64,000 bases of DNA from NCBI RefSeq assembly GCF_001701025.1, contig NZ_CP016793.1, forward strand, positions 1,860,001 through 1,924,000, written 5' to 3'. The position numbers and the translations under genes were made by a program. The stretch is from Lentzea guizhouensis. Lineage in GTDB: Bacteria; Actinomycetota; Actinomycetes; Mycobacteriales; Pseudonocardiaceae. The notes under the pieces were generated by a model that saw only the letters and a program-made list of their open reading frames with translations, made no database searches and had not been told where the DNA came from. Positions 52,416 to 60,928 of the stretch are shown here, in pieces (position 1 is the stretch's first letter; each line of letters starts with the position of its first letter).

Positions 52416-53714
52416 GTGAAGCTCGCCATCCTCGTCGGCACCCTCGCCGAACTGGCCGGGGTCGGCCTCACCGCCACCGCCACCTGGCTGGTCATGCGCG
52501 CCGCCGAACACCCGCCGATGCACGCGCTGACCGTCGCGATCGTCGCCGTCCGCACGCTCGCGCTGGCCAAGGGAGCCCTGCGCTACCTCGAACGCCTGAC
52601 GAGCCACAGAGCCGTGCTCAGCGAGGCCGTCGAGCTGCGCGGCCGGGTCTACGACGACCTCGTCGAACGCAGGCACGTCCCGTCCGGCACCGCGCTCACC
52701 CGCATCGTCACCAACGTCGACCAGCACCTCGACGCCAAGCTCCGCACCACGCTGCCGTGGGTCACCGCCGCCCTCGCCGGCACGACCGTGGCCGTCGTCG
52801 CGGCCTCGTTGCCGCTGGTGATCGGCCTGGTGATCAACCTCGCCCTGCTCCCCTGGCTCGCCACCCGCACCCGCGAGGACCTGACCCCGTTGCGCGCCAG
52901 GCTCACCGACCAGACCACCGAACTGGTCCACAGCCGTGAGGAGCTCATCGCCCACGACCTGTTCGAGGAGAAGCTCCAAGCAGCGACCAGAACCGCGAGA
53001 GCGTTGTCCCGCAGGGAACGCACCCGCGACCTCACCCCGCTCGCCATCGCCGTCCAGTTCGGCGCGGCCCTGCTCATGCTCGCCCAGCACGAGCCCGCCT
53101 GGCTGATCATGGCCGCCGTCGCGACCTTCGAGATCACCGTCCCGCTCGCCGCACTCACGAGGCCGTCCCCGGAACCGGCCGACGAACCACAGCCCGCCGA
53201 GATCAGCGAAACCCCGGCGCTGCAGGGGAAGACGGCCATCGTCGGCCCGAGCGGCTCCGGCAAGACCACGCTGCTCAACGCCATCGCCCGCCGGCTCGAA
53301 CCCAGCCGGGGCGCGCTGGCCGACGCCCACGTCTTCCACACCACGGTCCGCACCAACGTCCTGCTGGCCAAACCCGATGCGACCCGGGAAGAACTCGACC
53401 GGGCCGCGCGGATCACCGAGCTCGACCTCGACTGGGACCGGGTCGTCGGCGAACGCGGTGAGGAGATCTCAGGCGGTCAGCGCCAACGCCTGATCCTCAC
53501 CAGAACGGTGCTCGCGAACCCGGAGATCGTGTTGCTCGACGAGCCGACCGAAGGCCTTGACCCGCAGCAGGCGGACCGGGTGCTCGGGAAGGTCCTCGAC
53601 GACTGCCGGGGCACCGCGCTCGTCGTCACCCACCGCGAAGAGCAGCTAGCGCTCTTCGACCACGTGCACCATCGGCGGCCGGTCGGCCACGAGCACGTCG
53701 GCCGAGTCGGGTAA
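52416..53714 (+). CDS. cydC: ABC exporter subunit CydC, short form
   Basis: This 432-residue half-exporter begins VKLAILVGTLAELAGVGLTA and has the RAAEHPPMHALTVAIVAVR, then LRYLERLTSHR block typical of CydC. The ATPase part has GPSGSGKTT and SGGQRQRLIL, then LLDEPTEGLD. About 20 residues including the usual Q-loop region are missing after the Walker A helix. The GTG at 52416 overlaps the ancestral end of cydD (GTGTGA). The last residues run opposite gpgS over 69 bases. Confidence 0.8.
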   Translation: MKLAILVGTLAELAGVGLTATATWLVMRAAEHPPMHALTVAIVAVRTLALAKGALRYLERLTSHRAVLSEAVELRGRVYDDLVERRHVPSGTALTRIVTNVDQHLDAKLRTTLPWVTAALAGTTVAVVAASLPLVIGLVINLALLPWLATRTREDLTPLRARLTDQTTELVHSREELIAHDLFEEKLQAATRTARALSRRERTRDLTPLAIAVQFGAALLMLAQHEPAWLIMAAVATFEITVPLAALTRPSPEPADEPQPAEISETPALQGKTAIVGPSGSGKTTLLNAIARRLEPSRGALADAHVFHTTVRTNVLLAKPDATREELDRAARITELDLDWDRVVGERGEEISGGQRQRLILTRTVLANPEIVLLDEPTEGLDPQQADRVLGKVLDDCRGTALVVTHREEQLALFDHVHHRRPVGHEHVGRVG

Positions 53715-54569
53715 CCACTCCCCGCCGACCTGCACGAACTGCGTCAGCGTCCGATCCCGGGAGCCCGCCTCCACCTCGACCCCGCACCGGGCCAGCGCCG
53801 TCCCCGTGATCTGCGCCGACATCACGCCGAGCTGCAGCAACGACCGGTTCCGGTGCTTGCGCACGCCCAGGTTCACCTGCGCCAGCGCCGCCAGCCCGTG
53901 CATCCGGTGCACGTCCAGCAACAGCCCGATCTCCACCCCGTACCCGGCCGCGAACGGCACTGACTCCAGGAAGGACCGCGTCGCCGCGTACTCACCGCCG
54001 AGCGGCTGGACCACCCCGGACAGCTCCGGCCGCAAGGTGTTCAGCAACGGCCGCGCCACCAGCTCGGTGACCCGCCCGCCACCGGTGCTCTCCACCCGCA
54101 ACGGCCGCCGGTAGAAGCCCTTCACCAGGTGCACGTCCGGCACCTCCAGCAACGGCCCCAGCAACGCCGTCACGAACGCCGTCTCCGGGTCCACCAGGTC
54201 GGAGTCCAGGAAGACGACCAGGTCACCGGTGGTCGCCGCGAGCGAGCGCCACAGCACCTCGCCCTTGCCGGGCAACGGTTCCAGCCACGGCACGACGTCC
54301 TCGCGCAGCACCACCCGCGCCCCGGCCTCGGCGGCCACGGCGACGGTCCGGTCGGTCGACCCGGAGTCCATCACCACCAGCTCGTCCACCAGCGTCCCGA
54401 GCAACGGCCGCACCACGGCGACGACGGCACCCACGGTCTCTTCCTCGTTCAACGCGGGCAGCACGACGGACACCGTCCGCCCGCGCTTCAACGCCACCAG
54501 CTGCTCGACCGTCCACTCCGGCTGCTGCCAGGTGTGCGTGCCGAACCAGGACTCCACAGCGGGCAGCAT
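53646..54569 (-). CDS. gpgS: glucosyl-3-phosphoglycerate synthase
   Basis: This 307-residue GT81/GT2-like enzyme has VSVVLPALNEEETVGAVVAV, LVVMDSGSTDRTVAVAAEAG, PLPGKGEVLWRSL and VFLDSDLVDP, where DSD is the metal site. GGEYAATRSFLESVPFAAGY is the C-terminal conserved block. It makes glucosyl-3-phosphoglycerate from UDP-glucose, the first step to glucosylglycerate and methylglucose polysaccharides. The orthologue Rv1208 is flanked by folP2, as here. Confidence 0.92.
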   Translation of the reverse strand: MLPAVESWFGTHTWQQPEWTVEQLVALKRGRTVSVVLPALNEEETVGAVVAVVRPLLGTLVDELVVMDSGSTDRTVAVAAEAGARVVLREDVVPWLEPLPGKGEVLWRSLAATTGDLVVFLDSDLVDPETAFVTALLGPLLEVPDVHLVKGFYRRPLRVESTGGGRVTELVARPLLNTLRPELSGVVQPLGGEYAATRSFLESVPFAAGYGVEIGLLLDVHRMHGLAALAQVNLGVRKHRNRSLLQLGVMSAQITGTALARCGVEVEAGSRDRTLTQFVQVGGEWLPDSADVLVADRPPMVHVVEER

Positions 54570-54907
54570 CAGGCGAGCGCCCGCACGGCTCGGGCCGGCG
54601 GACGGGTCCCCGTCACGCTCGCGACCATCTCCACGACCTTCCTCGCCTGCCGCACGTCGGACGCCCGGACAGCGCGTGCTCCGGACAGCGCGGCCACGGT
54701 GGCGGCCGCCAGCGTGAAGTCCTCGTCCCCCGCGGGGATCGTCACCACGTCCACCGTTTCAGTGAGCGACGGCAACTCCAGCTCACCGTCGAACTCGACG
54801 ACGTCGGCGCCATCGGAAACGGCTTCTTCCAGACCATCCGCGCTGGTCAGATGCGCAACGACCAGCACCCGGTCTTTCGGCAGCTCACTGACGCGGAATC
54901 GGTTCAC
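54569..54907 (-). CDS. shrunken FolP2-like (dihydropteroate-synthase-related) protein
   Basis: This 112-residue protein sits where folP2 (Rv1207) precedes gpgS. It keeps pieces of the dihydropteroate synthase barrel: HLTSADGLEEAVSDGADVVE, which resembles the GADIVDVGGES helix, and the C-terminal VRASDVRQARKVVEMV, like the RVHDV end of DHPS. The middle of the barrel, the pterin loop and the catalytic residues are missing. It overlaps gpgS by one base. The GTG start is 7 bases after TACGCT. It is likely a non-catalytic remnant. Confidence 0.65.
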   Translation of the reverse strand: MNRFRVSELPKDRVLVVAHLTSADGLEEAVSDGADVVEFDGELELPSLTETVDVVTIPAGDEDFTLAAATVAALSGARAVRASDVRQARKVVEMVASVTGTRPPARAVRALA

Positions 54908-54914
54908 ACCACCC

Positions 54915-54920
54915 AGCGTA
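54915..54920 (-). promoter_or_regulatory. -10 element of the FolP2-like/gpgS operon
   Basis: TACGCT on the minus strand lies 7 bases before the GTG at 54907; the transcript is predicted to be leaderless. Confidence 0.5.
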
Positions 54921-54946
54921 AACAGTGACCTGACTCACAGCCTCTT

Positions 54947-54985
54947 GCTACCCGCGAGTAGCTCTCTGCTTTACTCCCGAGTAGC
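54947..54985. promoter_or_regulatory. tandem TetR-like operators
   Basis: Two 16-base sites, GCTACCCGCGAGTAGC (54947-54962) and TTTACTCCCGAGTAGC (54970-54985), are identical at 12 positions, and both show TAC...GTA dyad symmetry. They lie 40-78 bases upstream of the CocE gene start. The form matches operators of TetR-type repressors; no tetR gene is nearby. Confidence 0.45.
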
Positions 54986-55024
54986 AACCCTGTGTGATCT
55001 ACGTCATGGTCAAGGAGGACCGGC

Positions 55025-56518
55025 GTGCGGCGGTCACTTGTTCTGGTCCTGGTACTCCTCACATCCCTGCTCGGTGCTCCGGCCGCCATCGCGGCTCCTG
55101 GGCACCAGATCACGTACAAGACCATCCCCGGTGTCGGCGGCACCGCGCTGAGGGCCTTCGTCATCGAACCCACCGGCCGGGGCGACGGCCCGTTCCCGCT
55201 GCTCGTCATGCCGTCGAGCTGGTCGGTCCCGAACATCGAGTACGTCGGCGCGGCGGCCAAGCTCGCCAAGGAGTCCGGCTACGTCGTGGTGAGCTACACC
55301 AGCCGCGGCTTCTGGGACTCCGGCGGCGAGATCGACATCGCCGGGCCCGACACGGTCGGTGACGTCAGCAAGGTGATCGACTGGGCCGTCGCCAACGCCC
55401 GTGCCGACGGCACCAAGGTCGGCGCGGCCGGGATCTCCTACGGCGCCGGGCAGTCGTTGCTCGCCGCCGCGAACGACCGGCGGATCAAGGCGGCCGCCGC
55501 GCTCAGCACGTGGACCGACCTGGCCCGCTCGCTCTACCCGAACAGCACCGTCAACAAGCAGGCCGTCGAGGTCCTGCTGGCCGCGGGCCACGCCACCGGA
55601 CGTCCTGGACCCGTTCTCCTGGAAGCGGAGGACGCCTACCGCGACGGCCGGTTCCAGGAGGTCGTGCCGATCTCCGCCGGCCGGTCCGCCGCCTCGAAGA
55701 TCGCGCAGATCAACGGCAACGGCACCGCCGTGCTGCTCGGCAACGCCTGGAACGACGGCATGTTCGCGCCCGGCCAGATCGCGGACTTCTACTCGCGGCT
55801 GACCGGCCCGAAGCGGCTCATGCTCTCGCCGGGCGACCACGCCACCGCCGAGCTGTTCGGCGCGGCCGGGCTGCCCAACGAGATCTGGGAGTCGGTCGGC
55901 CGCTGGTTCGACCGGTACGTCAAGGGCACGGCCAACGGCGTCGACACCGAGCAGCCGGTGCAGCTCAAGCCCAACAACGGCGGCACCTGGAAGAAGTTCG
56001 CTGCGTGGCCGGACGGCAACGCCGACACGGTCGCGCTCGACGCCAGGAAGATCCACGCCGGGTGGAACACCGTCGCCGACAGCGGCACGATCCTGCTCTC
56101 CGGTGCGCTGCAGGGGTTCCTGAACATCCCGACCGGCGTCTCGCTGCCGTTCGTCGACCGCGACGTCGCCGGCGTCTGGTACGGGCCGCAGTACCCGAGG
56201 AGCACCACGCTCGCCGGCACGCCGAAGCTCAGGCTCACCGTGACGCCGAGCGCGGAGACGACCACGTTGTTCGCCTACCTGTACGAGGTCGGCCCGCTCG
56301 GCCTGGGCGCGCTGGTCACGCACAAGCCGGTGAAGGTCACCGGCGCCGGCCGCACGCAGACGCTGGACGTGCCGCTGGAGCCGACGGTGTGGAACGTCGG
56401 CGCGGGCAACCGGCTCGCACTGGTGATCGACACGGTCGACCCGCGTTACCTCACCGAGTCGACGCGTGGCTCGACCGTCACCTTCGGACCGTCGAGCCTC
56501 ACCGTGCCGAAGGCGTAA
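55025..56518 (+). CDS. secreted CocE/NonD-type alpha/beta hydrolase
   Basis: This 497-residue protein has a signal peptide (RRSLVLVLVLLTSLLGAPAA, cleaved near AAIAA). A core containing GISYGAGQS (nucleophile Ser), MFAPGQIADF and LSPGDHATAE (His of the triad) follows. The C-terminal jelly-roll X-Pro dipeptidyl-peptidase-like domain (residues about 350-490) is also present. Such S15 relatives cleave esters or Xaa-Pro peptides outside the cell. AGGAGG precedes the GTG. Confidence 0.82.
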   Translation: MRRSLVLVLVLLTSLLGAPAAIAAPGHQITYKTIPGVGGTALRAFVIEPTGRGDGPFPLLVMPSSWSVPNIEYVGAAAKLAKESGYVVVSYTSRGFWDSGGEIDIAGPDTVGDVSKVIDWAVANARADGTKVGAAGISYGAGQSLLAAANDRRIKAAAALSTWTDLARSLYPNSTVNKQAVEVLLAAGHATGRPGPVLLEAEDAYRDGRFQEVVPISAGRSAASKIAQINGNGTAVLLGNAWNDGMFAPGQIADFYSRLTGPKRLMLSPGDHATAELFGAAGLPNEIWESVGRWFDRYVKGTANGVDTEQPVQLKPNNGGTWKKFAAWPDGNADTVALDARKIHAGWNTVADSGTILLSGALQGFLNIPTGVSLPFVDRDVAGVWYGPQYPRSTTLAGTPKLRLTVTPSAETTTLFAYLYEVGPLGLGALVTHKPVKVTGAGRTQTLDVPLEPTVWNVGAGNRLALVIDTVDPRYLTESTRGSTVTFGPSSLTVPKA

Positions 56519-56528
56519 GAATGTCCGG

Positions 56529-57578
56529 GTGGACCTCACCCGGCAGCAGGTGCTCCTCCACCGGATCCACCAGCACGAGCTGGACCGGCGGGTCTCCGGC
56601 GCGACCGAGCTCGCGGTGTTCTCCCTGGGCGTCCAGGACAACACCGCGGGCTCGGCCCTGCTGAGCCTCGCCGCCCGCCTCACCGAGCCGACCGCGGACG
56701 ACTTCACCGTCACCTGGTCCGTGCGCGGTGCGCCTCACCTGCACCGGGCCGGTGAGCTGAAAGCGTTCGCCCGCGCGCTGTGGCCGTGGAGCGACGCCGA
56801 CGCCCGTGCCCGCGCCTCCCGGCCGAAGGTCGACGACCTGCTGGCGTCGTTGCGGCACGTCGCCACGGCCATGCGGTCGATCGTCACCAAGCCGATGGCC
56901 AAGGGCGACGTCAGCGCGGCGCTGACCCCGCTGGCACCGAAGCAGACCGTCGAGGACTGCCGGGGCTGCGGCACCGCGCACGTCAGCGACCCGGTCTTCC
57001 GGCTCGCCGCGCTGCCGGCGGGCCTGCGCATCCTGCCGGAGTGCAAGACCGTCACGTTCGAACGGATCCACGGCTGGCCGGGTGTGCCGCGCCAGACCGC
57101 CGGGTTCGACGAGCTGGTGCACCGGTACCTGACGCTGCACGGGCCGGCCGGACCGTCCGAAGTGGCCTCCTACTTCGGCACGACCGTGCGCGAGGTCAAG
57201 AAGAGGTGGCCGGACGACCTCGTGGAGGTCACCGTCGAGGGGCAGCGGGCGTGGCTGCCGGAGGGCCTGGAGATCGCCGACGCCGAACCGCCGCGGGTCA
57301 GGTTCCTGCCGCCCACCGACCCCTACCTGCAGGCGCGCGACCGCGACCTGCTGCTGCCGGACAAGGCCGCGCAGAAGGACGTCTTCCGCATTCTGGGCAG
57401 GCGCGGCGCCGTGCTGGTGGACGGCGAGATCGCGGGCTCCTGGCAGGGCAGGGTGGTGTCCGGCAAGCGGTTCGAGGTGACGGTCAACCCGTACCGGCCG
57501 CTGCCGGACCTCCTGCCGGAGGCCCAGTTCCTGGCTCAGGTCAAGGGACTAGCGGAGGCAAGCGTCCAGGGCGGCTGA
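56529..57578 (+). CDS. winged-helix (AlkZ/YcaQ-like, HTH_42) protein
   Basis: This 349-residue protein matches the HTH_42/AlkZ family of DNA glycosylases: TRQQVLLHRIHQHELDRR at the start, LGVQDNTAGSALLSLAAR with the QD motif near residue 38, WSVRGAPHLHRAGEL near residue 65 and three winged helices to the end (GPAGPSEVASYFGTTVREVK). AlkZ-type enzymes unhook interstrand cross-links; this branch is not proven to act on DNA. The GTG at 56529 follows TAAGAA by 7 bases. Convergent 30-base overlap with the LOG gene. Confidence 0.75.
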   Translation: MDLTRQQVLLHRIHQHELDRRVSGATELAVFSLGVQDNTAGSALLSLAARLTEPTADDFTVTWSVRGAPHLHRAGELKAFARALWPWSDADARARASRPKVDDLLASLRHVATAMRSIVTKPMAKGDVSAALTPLAPKQTVEDCRGCGTAHVSDPVFRLAALPAGLRILPECKTVTFERIHGWPGVPRQTAGFDELVHRYLTLHGPAGPSEVASYFGTTVREVKKRWPDDLVEVTVEGQRAWLPEGLEIADAEPPRVRFLPPTDPYLQARDRDLLLPDKAAQKDVFRILGRRGAVLVDGEIAGSWQGRVVSGKRFEVTVNPYRPLPDLLPEAQFLAQVKGLAEASVQGG

Positions 57579-58082
57579 CACGTCCTCGGTCACGACCAGC
57601 GAGTCGAGCGCGGCGTGCGAGACGAAACCCTTGTCCCGCAGCTCGGTCAGCCACGCGACGAGCCCCTTGTAGTGGTCGTCGACGTCGAGCAGCACGACCG
57701 GCTTGCCGTGCATGCCGAGCACGCCCGCCGTCCACACCTCGAAGAACTCCTCCGCGGTGCCGATGCCGCCGGGCAGTGTCAGGAACGCGTCGGCCTTCTC
57801 GTCCATCATCCGCTTGCGCTCGCGCATGGTGTCGACGACGTGCAGCTCGGTCGAGTCCTCGTCGGCGATCTCCCTGGTGGCCAGGCCCTTCGGGATCACG
57901 CCGTACGTGCTCGCGCCACCGGCCCGCGCCTCCCGCGCGACCGCGCCCATCATCGAGGTCTGCCCGCCGCCCCACACGAGGTTCCACCCGCGCGCGGCGA
58001 TCTGCCTGCCGACCTCGGCGGCGATGTCCACATAGGTCTGCGGGACCGTTGCCAGACTGCCGCAGTAAACAGCTACGTACAT
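57549..58082 (-). CDS. LOG-family cytokinin-riboside monophosphate phosphoribohydrolase
   Basis: This 177-residue Rossmann-fold protein has the LOG motifs WGGGQTSMMGAVA and LPGGIGTAEEFFEV. These motifs form the AMP/cytokinin-nucleotide pocket. The orthologue Rv1205 releases free cytokinins or adenine-derived aldehydes. It overlaps the larger LOG-like gene by one base. Confidence 0.88.
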   Translation of the reverse strand: MYVAVYCGSLATVPQTYVDIAAEVGRQIAARGWNLVWGGGQTSMMGAVAREARAGGASTYGVIPKGLATREIADEDSTELHVVDTMRERKRMMDEKADAFLTLPGGIGTAEEFFEVWTAGVLGMHGKPVVLLDVDDHYKGLVAWLTELRDKGFVSHAALDSLVVTEDVSAALDACLR

Positions 58083-58864
58083 CAGTGTGCGTCCGCCCAT
58101 GCCTGGTGCGCTTCCTCGACCACGCGCACCGCGTCGTCGATGTCGTCGGTCAGGTGCAGCAGCGCGAGGTCCTTCTCGCCGACCTTGCCGCCCTCGAGCA
58201 CCGAGCTCTTGATCCAGTCGTACAGGCCCTGCCAGTAGCTCTTGCCGAACAGCACGACCGGGAACTTGGTGACCTTCTTGGTCTGCACCAGGGTCAGCGC
58301 CTCGAACAGCTCGTCGAGCGTGCCGAAACCGCCCGGCAGGCAGATGAAGGCCTGCGAGTACTTGATGAACATCGTCTTGCGCACGAAGAAGTAGCGGAAG
58401 TTCACGCCGAGGTCGACCCACGGGTTGAGCCCCTGCTCGAACGGCAGCTCGATGCCGAGCCCGATCGAGAACCCGCCGGCCTCCGAGCACCCGCGGTTGA
58501 CCGCCTCCATGACACCGGGACCGCCGCCGGTGATCGTCGCGAACCCGGCCTCCGCCAACGCCTTCCCCAGGTCACGCCCGGTCTGGTACTCCGGGTGGTC
58601 CCGCCCGGTCCGCGCCGACCCGAACACGGTCACCGCGCTCGGCACCTCGGCCATCGCCCCGAAGCCCTCGACGAACTCGGCCTGGATCCGCAGCACCCGC
58701 CACGGGTCCGTGTGCACCCAGTCCGACGGGCCGCGCGAGTCGAGCAGGCGCTGGTCGGTGGTGGTGAGCTCGTCCCGGCGCTCCCGCCGCAGCACGACCG
58801 GACCGCGCTGCTTCTCCTTGGGATGCTCGTCCACCGCGCCGTTGTTGTTCTTTTCTTCCGTCAT
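58082..58864 (-). CDS. TIGR00730-type Rossmann-fold (LOG-like) protein
   Basis: This 260-residue protein has the same family core, TVFGSARTGRDHPEY, ITGGGPGVMEAVNRG and CLPGGFGTLDELFEAL. An N-terminal extension of about 65 charged residues and a longer C-terminus are typical of type II LOG proteins. Its substrate may be a nucleotide monophosphate. The two LOG genes are adjacent and probably cotranscribed, upstream of dapE on the same strand. Confidence 0.85.
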   Translation of the reverse strand: MTEEKNNNGAVDEHPKEKQRGPVVLRRERRDELTTTDQRLLDSRGPSDWVHTDPWRVLRIQAEFVEGFGAMAEVPSAVTVFGSARTGRDHPEYQTGRDLGKALAEAGFATITGGGPGVMEAVNRGCSEAGGFSIGLGIELPFEQGLNPWVDLGVNFRYFFVRKTMFIKYSQAFICLPGGFGTLDELFEALTLVQTKKVTKFPVVLFGKSYWQGLYDWIKSSVLEGGKVGEKDLALLHLTDDIDDAVRVVEEAHQAWADAH

Positions 58865-58880
58865 TCAATGATCCTAATGA

Positions 58881-59948
58881 TCAGCTCAAGAGAAATCGCT
58901 TAAGCACGTCGAAACAACCGGTGATCTGTGGGACCGGCACGTTCTCCTCCTGGGTGTGCGCCAGCGTCGGATCGCCGGGCCCGAAGTTCACCGCGGGCAT
59001 GCCCAGCGCCGCGAACCGCGCCACGTCCGTCCACCCCAGCTTGGCCACGGGCGTTCCCCCGGCCGCTTGCACGAGCTCCTGCGCGGCGGGCGCGTGCAGC
59101 CCCGGCAACGCCCCGCCCGAGAAGTCCGTGACCGTCACGTCGTACCCGGCGAACACCTCGCGCAGGTGGGCTTCCGCCTGTGCCACCGAACGATCCGGCG
59201 CGAACCGGTGGTTGACCGTCAGCACGGCCTCGTCCGGCACCACGTTGCCGGCGACCCCACCGCTGATCTTCACGGCCTGCAGCCCCTCGTGGTAGCGGCA
59301 GCCGTCGATCTCCGGCTGCCGCGGCTCGTAGACCGCGAGCCTGCTCAACGCCTCGCCGAGCCCGTGGATGGCGTTCTCGCCCATCCACGCCCGCGCGGTG
59401 TGCGCCCGCTTCCCGGTCGTCCTGACCTCGATGCGCATGGTCCCCTGGCAGCCGGCCTCGACCGTGCCGCCGGACGGCTCGCAGACGATCGCGAGATCAC
59501 CCTGGAGCCACTCGACGAGCTCCCGCTCGATCCGGGTCAGCCCGTTGCGCTCGGCCTCGATCTCCTCGCAGTCGTAGAAGACGAACGTCAGGTCGTGCCG
59601 CGCGTTCTGGCTGAGCGCCGCGATCGCGAGCATGACCGCGTCGCCGCCCTTCATGTCCACGGTCCCGCACCCGTGCAGCACGTCGCCCTCGCGCCGGCTC
59701 GGGAAGTTCCGGTTGACCGGCACGGTGTCGAGGTGCCCGGCCAGCACGACCCTGCGCTCCTTGCCGAGGTTCGTGCGCGCCAGCACCGCGTTGCCCGACC
59801 GGGTGATCTCCAGGTGCGGCGCGTGCCGCCGCAGCGACCGTTCGACCAGGTCCGCGATCTCGTCCTCCTCCCCGGACACGCTGCGCACATCCACCAGTGC
59901 GGCGGTGAGGTCGATCGGGTCGGCGAACAGGTCAAGGGTGTCGGACAC
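58881..59948 (-). CDS. dapE: succinyl-diaminopimelate desuccinylase
   Basis: This 355-residue M20 metallohydrolase has [13 protein letters not shown] (first metal His/Asp), [14 protein letters not shown] (bridging Asp), [13 protein letters not shown] (catalytic Glu) and the C-terminal [14 protein letters not shown]is. It produces LL-diaminopimelate from its N-succinyl form in the succinylase branch of lysine/peptidoglycan synthesis. The GTG at 59948 is 7 bases after TAGGGT; the frame is open three codons upstream. Orthologue of Rv1202. Confidence 0.92.
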   Translation of the reverse strand: MSDTLDLFADPIDLTAALVDVRSVSGEEDEIADLVERSLRRHAPHLEITRSGNAVLARTNLGKERRVVLAGHLDTVPVNRNFPSRREGDVLHGCGTVDMKGGDAVMLAIAALSQNARHDLTFVFYDCEEIEAERNGLTRIERELVEWLQGDLAIVCEPSGGTVEAGCQGTMRIEVRTTGKRAHTARAWMGENAIHGLGEALSRLAVYEPRQPEIDGCRYHEGLQAVKISGGVAGNVVPDEAVLTVNHRFAPDRSVAQAEAHLREVFAGYDVTVTDFSGGALPGLHAPAAQELVQAAGGTPVAKLGWTDVARFAALGMPAVNFGPGDPTLAHTQEENVPVPQITGCFDVLKRFLLS

Positions 59949-59955
59949 GCCGCTC

Positions 59956-59961
59956 ACCCTA
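59956..59961 (-). promoter_or_regulatory. -10 element of dapE
   Basis: TAGGGT on the minus strand lies 7 bases before the GTG at 59948 and decides this start over the GTG at 59957, which would overlap the -10. The divergent lipoprotein gene has TAGCGT at 59996-60001. Confidence 0.5.
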
Positions 59962-60008
59962 CTGCGGCCGCTTTCCGGCTAGGCCGTTCAGCCGATAGCG
60001 TGCGGTGC

Positions 60009-60422
60009 GTGACCGATCGCACACTCCTCGTCATCCCGTTGTTGCTCCTGGCGACCGCGTGCGGCGAGTCCCCGGCGGCCTGCGACCGCCAGTGCGGCGA
60101 GATCAGGGCGCTCTTCGCCGCCCCGTGCGGCTCCCAGCACAACGGCACGCCCGCCGACTGCGCCGCCTGGGTCGGCCGGGTCAGCTCCATGACCCGCGAG
60201 CTCGACAGGTCGTTGCAGGGCAAGGAGGTCGAGCAGGGCGTCAGCGAGGTCCTGCCCCGGCTGATGACCGCGGTCGGCGACTTCGAGACCCACCGGTGCG
60301 GTGAGGTGGAGGTCGACAACGTCTCCGCGACCGACGCCCGCCAGTCGAGGTGCAACGAGGCGTTGATCGCGACGCGCGGCGACCTCAGCGCCCTCTACTT
60401 CACCGCGGATGTTCCCGACTGA
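60009..60422 (+). CDS. small lipoprotein of unknown function
   Basis: This 137-residue protein begins TDRTLLVIPLLLLATACGES, a lipoprotein signal with lipobox ATAC. The mature part carries six further cysteines, in pairs (CDRQCGEI, CGSQHN...ADCAAW, HRCGEV, SRCNEA), suggesting three disulfides in an extracytoplasmic helical domain. It diverges from dapE and overlaps the PPOx fragment by 28 bases. The family is not recognised. Confidence 0.7.
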   Translation: MTDRTLLVIPLLLLATACGESPAACDRQCGEIRALFAAPCGSQHNGTPADCAAWVGRVSSMTRELDRSLQGKEVEQGVSEVLPRLMTAVGDFETHRCGEVEVDNVSATDARQSRCNEALIATRGDLSALYFTADVPD

Positions 60423-60652
60423 CGTGGCGCCGCCGCTGGCGCCCGCACGCGGCCGGCGGGGTCGCCCCGTGGTGAGACGTCCACGCCGCCGTCCGCGCCG
60501 GTGGTCGCGAACAGGTAGAACGTCGAGGCCTCCACGAACGCGCGCGAGCCGTCGTCCACGACGGTGATCGCCTTGTCCCGCAGCTGCGGCAACGGTTCCG
60601 GCACGAGCTCGCGCAGCTCGGCCAGGCTCGTGATCGGCGTGCCGCGGCTCAC
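60395..60652 (-). pseudogene. truncated FMN-dependent PPOx-family gene
   Basis: An 85-residue reading frame begins VSRGTPITSLAELRELVPEP and continues LVATTGADGG-like sequence (FYLFATTGADGGVDVSPRGD). This matches the first third of MSMEG_1061-type pyridoxamine-phosphate-oxidase proteins, which continue for about 130 more residues. Here the frame turns into Arg/Ala-rich sequence and stops, so the FMN site is lost. It looks like a 5' fragment of a broken gene. Confidence 0.6.
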
Positions 60653-60780
60653 GACGCACGCACTTGGTGCCGGCCCGGCAGGAACGCGGCGGTGACCGGG
60701 AACCGGCCGCCTTCCGGTGTTCCGGTGCAGACCTGGACGACCGGCGCCCCGGCGGGGAGGAGGGACCGAGCGGTGCGCAT
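60649..60780 (-). CDS. small ORF overlapping the PPOx fragment (43 aa)
   Basis: An ATG at 60780 with GGAG upstream opens 43 residues (MRTARSLLPAGAPVVQVCTG then TPEGGRFPVTAAFLPGRHQV) and overlaps the next start by GTGA. It could be part of the same decayed locus. The remaining gap to dapD (60781-60914) holds nothing recognised. Confidence 0.3.
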   Translation of the reverse strand: MRTARSLLPAGAPVVQVCTGTPEGGRFPVTAAFLPGRHQVRAS

Positions 60781-60914
60781 GCGTGGGCTGCTCCAACCGG
60801 GTGGTCAGCGAGGGCTGTCGGCGGCGATCTCAAGACAGCCTCACCTGACTTCGGCTCGTTCTGGTGGCTACGTCACACGAATCGGCCTGACGGTGGCGCG
60901 ACGGCCCGGCGGAC

Positions 60915-60920
60915 TAAGCT
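60915..60920 (+). promoter_or_regulatory. -10 element of dapD
   Basis: TAAGCT lies 8 bases before the GTG at 60929, predicting a leaderless mRNA. Confidence 0.5.
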
Positions 60921-60928
60921 AGGCGCCC

